This document shows positions 44,966-54,284 of a stretch of 64,000 nucleotides of DNA, in pieces (position 1 is the first letter of the stretch; every line of letters begins with the position of its first letter). Location: the NCBI GenBank assembly GCA_013420905.1, contig JAAXNY010000013.1, forward strand, positions 930,001 through 994,000, given 5' to 3'. The position numbers and the translations under genes were made by a program. The notes beneath the pieces were generated by a model. The model had not been told where the DNA came from. It saw only the letters and a program-made list of their open reading frames with translations, and searched no databases. Origin of the DNA: Collybia mongolica (lineage: Eukaryota > Basidiomycota > Agaricomycetes > Agaricales > Clitocybaceae).

Positions 44966-46204
44966 CAGCCCACTAGAGCTGTACAAATAGTACAGGGGTA
45001 AAGTGTTAGTAAGAAGTAAACTAATATTTGTGAAAGGGATCAAAACATATCACAAGGTAGATAGAATTACACCAAGGTAGTCTCAAGGTAAACAGCAGCA
45101 TATAGGTGTATATACAATAGAATATCTGAGCAACTAGATGTGGGGCACATACATATGTACTCACCTGACACACATCTGGTTTGGGTACTGGGGTGGTTGG
45201 CACTACTTGGCCTAGACAGTACATCCAGGGGTGCACACCCACCCACCAGGTAATGGTTCTACCATATGGAATACACCACTGCACCACCCATATCCACCAT
45301 GCTAGCTGCTCACTAGCAGATGTGGGCAGGCAGTCACTAGTGATGTGGCAGGTGCCTCTGTGGTTCTTGTTGCAGCCCTTATTGTTGTGATTTGGCAGTT
45401 GTTATTATCACTGAGAGGGGTGGGTATGAGAGAGGGTGGTGGTATCCATATCCATAGCAGTAGGACCTGGCATTGTATTTGGCAGTGTTATGCACAATTA
45501 CAAGGCAGGGAGGTGATGGGAGGGGCAGCTGGGGATGTAGTGGTGGTGGTTGACAATAAGGCTGATGGGTGATGTGGCACCCACCAAGAATACTCAGCCA
45601 TTGCCAGTAATGGCCAAGAGTGGGCAGCAGGGGGTCATTATAATAACAAGCACCTTGGACTGGCAAGCTCATATTGCTAAATGGTTAATCTGCATGCTTT
45701 ATGCACATGACATGTAACCTTGAGCCTTGTATTTGACTCTCTAAAAAATTGCATTTTTGTGCATTGAATAAGCAATGGTAACTATGATTAAGCAAGCAAT
45801 TTGGACAGTCTGCATGGACTTCATGAGGAGTTGTTTTAAGCTGTGTCTGAGCATCCAACTAACAGTGTGGATTTATGGACTTAGCTTTGACTTGGCTCAG
45901 ATGCAGACTGCCAATTAAGCAGGGCTCCCTGCCAAACAGGGTCTGAGCTAGTCTGCAGACATCTGCATTTGTCTGTGTGGTCTGTGTGGCTCATATAACT
46001 CAGTATAAAGTCCCCAGAGAAGCTACTGATTTGGTTGTGTATTTGGAATATACAAATATGGATCTACATTTTCAAGTTTGTTATTTTTTTTTATACAGTA
46101 TATCTCTGAGAGTCTGAGTCCCTACTTTACCAGCTGACTTGTTTTTAAAGGGAATGTCTAGATATATATGGTTACCTTTTTTTTGTTGTTGGATATTTGT
46201 ATAG
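44966..46204. other. Repeat-rich, CpG-poor, no gene
   Basis: Only short frames in all phases (for example 45021-45287 -, 45345-45672 both strands). GGTG/CACC-rich stretches at 45160-45600. No recognisable product. Confidence 0.4.
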
Positions 46205-46380
46205 GTGTTAGAATGAGAAAGACAAGAGGAGAGAAGTTCCAGAAGTGTCCAGATGAAGTACTGGAATGACCACAACAGTTGTATTAGCAACAGTATAGCT
46301 AAGTCTAGTACAGGTAGCTTGGTGATGTGGTATTGAGTATGTGAGACAAGGAGTCACATTTCTAAATCTAAAAATAGGAT
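46205..46380 (+). repeat. Dispersed repeat with tRNA-like boxes, copy 2
   Basis: Matches 43118-43295 from TTAGAATGAGAAAGAC to TTTCTAAATCT, with many transitions. The region after it (46590-46760) has TATATAAGG and a hairpin AAGGTGCCCC/GGGCACCTT, as in a solo LTR or a promoter, but ends are not definable. Confidence 0.5.
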
Positions 46381-47135
46381 CTATAAACACCAACTTCTAT
46401 TGATAATTCATTTGGAGTTGCTGATATCATACACCATGGATATGGGTGAAGTTGTAAGGGCATCACTTGTTTGTCCACATCTAGCCATCGGGATTGCTAT
46501 TGCACAGCTTGCATAGCCTCACTGTTACATCTATCATCTAATATGCATTGCCATAACCCCTTGATAAATAGTAGTGTACTCTGGACTGACATATCACAGA
46601 TGGATTGTTGCATCCAGTAGAGTTACTGATATCAGATTCTGTTGTTATTTGAGATGTAGTCACAATGTACTATATAAGGTGCCCCTTCCTCTCCATGAAA
46701 GGGCACCTTTGTAATAGACTTGGATTGGGTTCTCTACTCATAGTCAAGCCTCTAGTTCTCTATACTCATTCCTTTCCTGCATGGCTTTTCATGCTATGCA
46801 TACTGCTCCCTGCCTGAGCCTCTTGGCAACATGACCCCTCACAGAAGTGCAACAAGTATTTGGCAAGCTCAAATGTGTGGTCATATTACATCTTCATGTT
46901 GTGCATCCATCAGGCCTTCCATGTTGTTGAGCTGCAATCTAATTCTAGGACAATGCCTGACAAGTGTTCCAGAACCAAACTTATTGACAACAAAAAGTAA
47001 TATAAAGTTGAAGAAATTCTGGATAGCTAGTTCTATTGCAACAAGCTGGTCCTAGAAGTATAAAGAAAAGTTAATCAAAAAAAAACATAAGGACTCGTAT
47101 CTGCCAGTAATGGCCCTCTACCTCAAGTCAGGTTT
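46381..47135. other. No gene; possible LTR-like remnant
   Basis: Contains the TATATAAGG/hairpin segment and a short frame at 46831-47055 (+). Nothing can be assigned. Confidence 0.3.
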
Positions 47136-47597
47136 TAGGATGTTAGAATATTTTATGTTAATTTATAGAACAGAATTGCTCAGATAAACTCATTTCCATT
47201 TTTATTTGTATGCTTTCCATATTCTACTTTGATTTGTAATTTTATGGGTAGTAGCACCCTTTAAATACTTTTTTTTTCCAGTTTGAGCATCCAAAATTGA
47301 TGAGGTAACTTGAGGGTTAATAGATATTTTTGGTTATTTGTCCGCTTTGGAGGTCATGTGATGTGGTGTTGCAGAGCAGGTGATTGAGCATGTGTCTTAG
47401 CATGTTACCTGGATAGATTGTTTTTAAATATATAATGTACCAGGTTTTAAAATAAGGTTTGTAATGTTAGAATGTATTGTGTTAATTAAGGGCTTTGCCA
47501 CAGAGTTGAGTCTTTTCCACTTTTATCTGTATGCTGTTGAGTTAAGGATAACATACAATATTTGTTGGTTTAGTCCGCTTTAGAGGTCATGTGATGT
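47136..47597. repeat. Degenerate tandem duplication
   Basis: The block TTAGAATATTTTATGTTAAT ... CTTTGGAGGTCATGTGATG (47143-47362) recurs as TTAGAATGTATTGTGTTAAT ... CTTTAGAGGTCATGTGATG (47466-47597). The sequence after the first unit (GTTGCAGAGCAGGTGATT) resembles that at 51528 (GTTACAGAACAGGTGATC). This shows the transposon at 47614-51527 inserted into the second unit. Confidence 0.7.
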
Positions 47598-47810
47598 TGG
47601 TGTCATCTGTGTTACTGGGGGTGGGCAATCCCTGTTACTTTTTGGAAGCGTGACATCACTGCCTGTGACCAAAAACGTCACAAATCTTGATACACTCTGT
47701 TTCCTCACCTGTTTCCCCCACTTCTGGGCCACTATAGCCTTTATTCTTTTCCCAAAATAAATGTAATGTATATATGCTATGAATACAGTTAAATAAATCT
47801 CACATAACCC

Positions 47811-50762
47811 TCAATTTTCTGAGAAATCTTCCCAAGCGCTCTCCCCTCCTTCTACTGGATCTGTTTCATTGATAGCCATGTCTTCAGCCTCCTTTCTTTC
47901 ACTGTAAGGCACCCAGTTCTTGCTGGTGAACAGGTCTACAGCCTTCTCAAGTGCTTTTCTCATACTATCAGCTTTTGTGTTGCTTGGTAGGGTTTTGATA
48001 TTTGTAGCCCCAGCAGCTTTGAAAGCCTTAAACTGAGCTTGTAATGCCTTTCCTTTTAGCTTTCCAACCTGTTCTCTATCCAAAATAAGCTCAGTCCTTG
48101 ATATTTCTTCATCCCTATCCTTTTTTCTTTCTTCTCTTTTTTGAGCAGCAGTCTCTTTCTGGGCTATCTTTTCTTCATTATGTTGAATGATTTCCAATTG
48201 CCTCTTTTGATCTTCACCCTTCATATTTCTTGCTTCTGTGTGAAGGAATTTATAGTCCTCAGGTGTATTGAGCTTGGCTTTCATAAAAGCATCTGTGTTG
48301 TTGTGGTGGTACATGACCTGGGCATTATACTGAAGGACTGTGAGTTGTGGTTGCTGTCGCATAAGCACCCTGAATGATCCCAGAGCTCCTTCATTGACAT
48401 TATTAGTAGCTGGCATCCATGCCAACTCCTTTTCACCCATAGTTGCCTCATCAATCAAACCTCCTGGGGTGAATTCAGATGTAAAACGTTTCCATGTTAT
48501 TAAAGCACCTTTGTGAAATTGGATGAGCAGTGGCTGAAGATATGGCATGGTGGATTTCATTCTCTGTATCTTTTCAAAAACAGCTGGATTTTCCCACATT
48601 TCCCCATTCAAGGTTCCCATTTCATAGGATGCATTGTTACCAATAAGAAAGTTGGGATCATTGATAATCCTTTTTATGTGGCTCTGTACACTCTCATGTA
48701 GTGGGCCCAACATCATCATATTCTCTGCAGAGCAAACTGCCTTCATATATGGGTGGCTAGTTGATTGACCATATAATGCCATAACAGCCAACTCAGTCAA
48801 TGTAGCTTGACAATGGAGTGCTTCCCACATATTTTTCTCCATATGGCTAAATTTTCTGTTGGTTTTACGTTGGCAAGAGAATTCAAGGTATTCAAGAAAT
48901 TTGTCAAGATATAAAAGCAGTATTCCAGCAGCTAAACAGTAGGTTCCAAATCGGTTGTTTGATGTATCAGGAAATGTAAAATTTGTGCCAACATGTGCTC
49001 TCCACCAAAAGCGGAACAGGTTCTGGTGTCCTTTCTTGTCATCTTTATGGTTTAAAATTGCACCAGTAACTTGTACAGCCTTTATGGCACCTGAAACAGT
49101 TTTTTCAAATGCTCTTTCCTGGGCTGGAGTCATAATACCATCTCCAGGAATTATATCTTTAAGTGTTGCTGCATTATCTCTATTGGCAAGTTTCACTGGC
49201 CCTTCAATACCATTCTCAGCCCACCAAGATGACATTGCTGCATAGCCTCCTTGTATAGAATTCAAATCCTTGTGGCAACCACAACCAGCCCAGATGAAAA
49301 GAGTTAGAGCATGCTGCTCATTGTCAGACAACATTTCATAAGCTTCTTTGCCAAGTTGTTTTATAAAGACTTCTATCATCTTTGCTCTTCTTTGGGCCTG
49401 TTCTTCCTCAGTAAGAGTATCCCATTTTTTCTTCCCACCAGCTTCAGAAATCATGATCTTGTTGGCTGCCATGAAATCTAAAAGTAGTTCTTGATTGGAA
49501 CTATCCAGCACAAGACCTTCACCTAGTGTCTGGAAGACTGCATCTTTTTTCATATCCTCCAGAATCTCAGCATCCTTTTTTTCTTTGGCACAGTGATCAG
49601 AAAGCAAGCCAAGTAGTTTGATCAGGATTTCCACTAGACGTAGTATATTTCCACCATGCTTTCCAAATGGGGATTGGTTAAATATGTCTATAGCAGTTCC
49701 AAGCAATTTTTTCCAATCTTTGATTGACTCTTCACTAGAGTTGTCAAGGGAAGACATGATACCAAAAAAGCATGTTCTTTTCTGTTTGTCTTGGTTATCA
49801 GAGCTATAGTCCTCAGCAGTCAGATTCACATGGCAAGAATTATAGTTAATATTCCAGTGTCCTGTTCCATCTGCACTGAAGGTCATGGCTATATGTTCTA
49901 TTTAGAAAATCTAAGTGTTTGTGAGGAATCAGTTCAACTCACCATCTGTTTCCATCATCTCATATCCTAGCTGTATCTGTGCTGCAATATATCCCTCAAC
50001 AAGAATCTGTGAGACTGTTTGCCAGCTGATACCTCCAGTTGTTTTTATACCAGCACAGTGCAGAACAGCATGAATGACTTCACCAACACTGTCCTTTGAG
50101 CAGCCAGCTTTAACAAGAAGTTGGATCAAGTTTTGAGCCTGTTCAGTATATACACCTTTGTGCAGTAGACTGAAAGTTGATTTTTCCTTCAAAGATTTCT
50201 TGTTTGATTCAACTTGTTTTTTGAGTTTCTGAAGTTTTGAACAACATTTCTTGAATCCTTGTTGCACCATAGTGATTTTGTTCTGGTATCGTTGTTGTTC
50301 AGATGCTGAACGTTCCAACAAAGAAGACAGTTCCCACTGCAACTTGATATTTTCTTTCTCAAGTTTCATAAAAGATTCTACAGCAGAGAGTGCATTTGAT
50401 ATGAGAACTGCCTCATACTGTGTATTCAACTGCTGCTGAAGTGAGGCTTTCTTAACCTCAGTACACTTTTGTGTTTGTCTCTCAGCACATAGAGCTTTAT
50501 ACCACTTATCAGCTTTTTTTTCAGCACCAAGGAGCTTCTGAGAGGTCTCAGCCAGTTTCTTATTGGTTGTTGCAAGAGCAGTAGTAAGATGCCTCAGTTT
50601 CTCTGATTCTTCAGCCAGCTCTGTCTCTAGCTTTGCATTATACTTTTCAGCCTGTTGGAGGGCTTCCACTACCAGATGATGCTCATGATACTCATGAGCC
50701 TTTAATCTTGCATGAGTAGCCCTCTCTAGCATTGCCTGAGCTTGCTTCTTGGCTTTTGGCAT
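47811..50762 (-). CDS. Candidate transposase of an undescribed family, 965 aa, 2 exons
   Basis: The model is complement join(47811..49888, 49943..50762), with a 54-nt intron (GTGAGT...ATATAG) that joins GAT-G to CC exactly. The N-terminal 215 residues are a coiled coil rich in Lys, Glu, Gln and Ala. A helical region with VGEVIHAVLHCAGIKTTGGI precedes the core. Core motifs are SADGTGHWNINY (Asp about residue 280), WAGCGCHKDLNS (about 473-484), FPDTSNNRFGTYCLAAG (about 579-595) and ATNNVNEGALGSFR (Glu about 773). Their order resembles the first Asp, CxxHxLNL, TRWnS and SERxFS blocks of hAT transposases, which is my inference. The C-terminus (about 820-960) is Lys/Glu-rich and ends acidic. I recall many similar hypothetical proteins in Agaricomycetes. 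The frame is intact. Confidence 0.8.
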
Positions 50763-50989
50763 ATTCTGATCAATATGTAACTATAGCTAATGATGATGTC
50801 ACTGTCACTAGATACTATAGCCTATATAACTCATACTTACCTGAGGATAGGCTCACCAGGAAGGTAGGGCAAGCAGAGTAGAAGGTGGGGGTTTAAGAGT
50901 GGATGAGTTTGTACCATGAGGCATTGGTGAGGCATCCTAAGGCTGTAATCACACTCTGTGACACCATGTGACCCAGTGAAACTAGAGGT

Positions 50990-51284
50990 AAAACTTGTAT
51001 CCTAATCTCCTCCTTCAATTCTCAACCAATTGCTTTGGTCCAAGGGGTAAAATAACACTAATTTTTGAGCTCTACAAACCCATTAAGAGATATGTTAAAT
51101 ATTCCTCCTCCTTCACCCAGGACTTCCTATTTTAACACTAAAAATAGGCTTTCTTACATGAACAAGATAAAAAATTTAAAATCCCTTCTAATGAGTTTGT
51201 AGAGCTCAAAAAATAGTGCTATTTTACCCCTTGGATCAAAGCAATTGGATGAGAATTGAAGGAGGAGATTGAGATACAAGTTTT
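50990..51284. mobile_element. 295-bp palindromic MITE with about 100-bp arms
   Basis: AAAACTTGTATC at 50990 is mirrored by GATACAAGTTTT ending at 51284. The arms extend about 100 bp with over 90% complementarity by eye (for example GGGGTAAAAT against ATTTTACCCC). The spacer is about 90 bp. It lies inside the 3.9-kb element, between its gene and its right end. No clear target duplication. Confidence 0.75.
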
Positions 51285-51530
51285 GTCCTATATGAATGGT
51301 GCCATTTGGCAGGCAAGTGATTGGTTCTCATAGTTCCACACTCCTCCAGGGAAAATCTATTACATCAGGATGTTAAGACAGTACTATAAGCTATATTTAT
51401 ACTGAAATTTCTATCATCTGGAAGTGGTGCCGCTCACAAACACAATGTATCAAGGTTTGGTGTCACAGCGTGATTATCTTGTGTCTGTGATGCACGTCAC
51501 ACTTACCGGGAATTGCCCACCCCCAGTGTT

Positions 51531-52756
51531 ACAGAACAGGTGATCATGTTTTGTTTGGAGGTAGGTGACTTGAGCTGGTTTGAGCAGGTGACTTGAACTG
51601 ATTTGAGCAGGTGACAAAGCATGTGACTCACCACCACTTTTCCCACTTTGTCATCCTTAGTCAGCACTCTACTTAAAAGACAACTTTTTACTGCTTTGTC
51701 AGACTTAGTCAGTGCTTAGTCAGGATTAGTCACAATCAAATTCACACGGCCATAGTACTTTAATATAGACAGACAAGCTTATGGCCCATGGCTACACCAC
51801 GGCACTGTGGCACTGGGCCATGGTTCATCATAAATCCTTGGCTTGCTGGGGGCTCTGCCCCCAGACCCCCCCATCATTCCATAATTTTTATCACACATCA
51901 CATCTCAAAAGTTTTAGTCAGTGCCTTCACTTTCATGGAGAAATCTTATATACTGTATCCAGCATATTATATAACCTAATATCCTATAAAACCCCACATT
52001 GTATCATTTCAGTTGCACCCCAATCCTTGTCTTTACCTTGGAACTTCTTTGGAGCCAGTTACCCTATTGTATCCTATTGCACCCTACTGTACATGCCTGG
52101 AAACAAAACATACACTCTCAGCTTACCATTTTTATTTCTATCTCATTCATATAGCCCATATTATATTTATAATCACTCTTTACCTCTTAAGGCTCCAATT
52201 GTTTCATTTGTTTACTGTTTACCATTTCTGTTTAGTATACTCACCACCTATCTAAATGCTAAACAATTGGTAAACAAACAGTAGTAAATGGTCACCATGA
52301 GTGGTGGGGTGGTGATACTATAGCATGCTGTATCCATACTTATATTATATAGCTTCCTGTACTTGGTAAATGGCATATATTATGAATAACATATAAAAGA
52401 CAGCCCAGCCAAGGCCTCTTAGATTGGGTTCAAACTTCATCATTTGTTTGCAAATGGTCCATTACCATCTACTTGATGCATTAAAGTTTATCTGAGTGCT
52501 TCTTGTCCTCAATGGCCTTCTTATCATTTGGTAAGTGTTTGGTTTACACCATTTTATAAACAAAACTATGTAGATGGTTGGGGCTTTATTATGTGTTATA
52601 CTTACAATCTTCATAACATTACCTCAGTCCTGCTTCCAGATATGGCCCTTTACTATTCCAATCCAGCAGTTAGTCAACCACCCTATGCATTATTGTCATA
52701 TCCTATTTTATCCTGTCTTCCAGATCTTACAAACCTACTCTTGCATATCCATATCC
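51531..52756. other. No gene; one strong GC hairpin
   Basis: Overlapping frames at 51781-52284 (+) have low-complexity, Tyr/His/Leu-rich translations and are not convincing. CTGGGGGC-TCT-GCCCCCAG at 51846-51864 is a perfect 8-bp hairpin followed by a C-tract. Confidence 0.4.
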
Positions 52757-53511
52757 TTCTCATCTTGGGTACCTGAAGTGGGGGGGGGATATGCTGCATG
52801 GTGAGCACATAGGTGAGTGGCACTGTGGGACTTACCTTCCTCTGCCCCTCGGGGCACCCTTTCCTCACCATTCCCTCATTCCATGCCTGTTTCCACCCTT
52901 TGCCCCACATGGTTTTGCATGCTGGCACCAGTTGGTGTTGGTTGGCATTGGGTGCATTGGGTGCATTGGCATTGGTGTTGTGGGTGTGTTGGTATTGGCA
53001 TTGGCAGTTTGGTGGGCATTGTTGATGTGGTTGAAGAGAATCAATGAAGACATGGCAACAATAATGTAACCATGGTACATACTTTGTAATCATGTGACTA
53101 ATATTTGTAGACTTAAGGCTGGTGCACCTCGTAGCTAGAAATGCCCACCTTACCCAATGGTTATGAACACCAAAAATATTATGTAATGTTCATGCCTCCA
53201 CACATTTGAACCTAGTTGAGTGCAAGTTTTTCAGCCCCCATTATATTATGTTATTAATACCAAATAGTATATAATTTGAGTTTGAGTTAATAAAAATTAC
53301 ATTAGTAATCTGATTAGTAATAGTCTTAGTCAGTGTCCATGGACTGGCTGTGTGGACTCTACAAGCTGTCCATCCGTGCTTGTCCATGTGTTTGCATAAA
53401 ATTACATGGATTGATGCAGACTCAGCATGGACACAGATTGTCATCTGGCTGAGGGTCCTGCCAAATGAGTCCATGTGTCTGCATGGGTTATGTGGCTTAG
53501 TGTAAAGACCT
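52757..53511 (+). mobile_element. 1314-bp element, copy 3, truncated and CpG-decayed
   Basis: Aligns with copy 1 from about 30460 to its right end, finishing TGTGGCTTAGTGTAAAGACCT. The left part, including the triplet repeats, is missing. Almost every CpG of copy 1 is TG or CA here (GACTCGGCGCGGACACGG versus GACTCAGCATGGACACAG). The A-box segment survives; the B box is ATTTGAACC. Confidence 0.88.
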
Positions 53512-53518
53512 CAGCTAT

Positions 53519-53825
53519 ACAGCCTTTTTTTCTTTAGCACAATGATCAGTGTTTGAACCAAACTATTTAGAAAGAATGTCAATAAAAGAGCTATAAGCAG
53601 AGGCATTTGTACCCATCAGACTTTTTTTGAATAGACCCATAGAATCATTAAAAGCCTCTTTCCAGTCAAAAACCTCTTGTTCACTAGACTGATCAGGAGA
53701 AGTTGTGATTCCAGCAAATTGAGTTCATTGAATCTTCTCTGATGGATCATCTGCTGCATAATCCTCAGCTGTCAAGTGAATATGATGGGCATTATAGTTG
53801 ACATGTCTGTTTGTTGTACCATCAC
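53519..53825 (-). pseudogene. Fragment of a second copy of the 965-aa protein family
   Basis: The minus-strand reading gives HVNYNAHHIHLTAEDYAAD, an ITTSPDQSSEQEVFDWKEA-like stretch and DHCAKEKK. It corresponds to NINYNSCHVNLTAEDYSSD, SSLDNSSEESIKDWKK and DHCAKEKKDA in the intact gene. Internal stops are present. It is cut on one side by copy 3 of the 1314-bp element and on the other by the LINE poly(A) tail, so only about 100 codons remain. It shows the family is repetitive and old. Confidence 0.8.
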
Positions 53826-53844
53826 TTTTTTTTTTTTTTTTTTT
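53826..53844 (-). repeat. LINE poly(A) tail (poly-T on + strand)
   Basis: Nineteen consecutive T directly next to the transposase pseudogene. It marks the 3' insertion junction of the LINE. Confidence 0.9.
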
Positions 53845-54284
53845 CCTTCAACAATTTTATATACCACCATACACTAGTACAGATGCAGTCACATGTAAAT
53901 GTAGTTGGATAACCGGACTGAAATATGGCACATAAAGGCCGTCATATGTGGCAAGATTGGATTGCCTCCCTGTTCCCAGGACAAGTGCTCCGGGTGTTGG
54001 TTCCTGTGAAGGGACCGGGTAATAGACCCATACAGGACTAAGGACAGGAGTTGTTGCAGAGGGGACCACCCCCCGCGCTTCTCAATCCATTTAATAAGTG
54101 GTCAGCACGGCTGCTTTCTCACGCCTGGTTCACAGGGGGGTACACCCCCCCAAAGGCTTCCTGAGGGAAGCCCGACTTAGTCCTGAGGGACCAGGCCCAT
54201 GCATGTATGCTTGCCCTGAGGCGTTTGACCTGGTATCAAGGATACCATCCAACAAGCACCCACTTACCTCCAGGTACTCCTGCT

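Larger units (their letters stand above)
47614..51527 (-). mobile_element. 3.9-kb TIR element carrying the 965-aa hAT-like protein gene
   Basis: The left end ACTGGGGGTGGGCAATCCC is matched by the inverted right end (GAATTGCCCACCCCCAGT). CTTGATACA also recurs about 80-100 bp inside both ends. GTT flanks each side (47611-47613, 51528-51530). The empty site is suggested by the tandem unit next door. The interior holds one spliced gene reading toward the left end, and a smaller palindromic MITE (50990-51284) is inserted upstream of that gene. A 3-bp duplication does not fit classical hAT (8 bp), so the superfamily is open. A decayed coding relative lies at 53519-53825. Confidence 0.72.

Noticed and set aside
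47811..50762. Calling the 965-aa protein a KDZ transposase
   Set aside because: It lacks the CxC clusters and the KDZ core motifs; the block order resembles hAT-like proteins more closely, so it was left unassigned to a superfamily.
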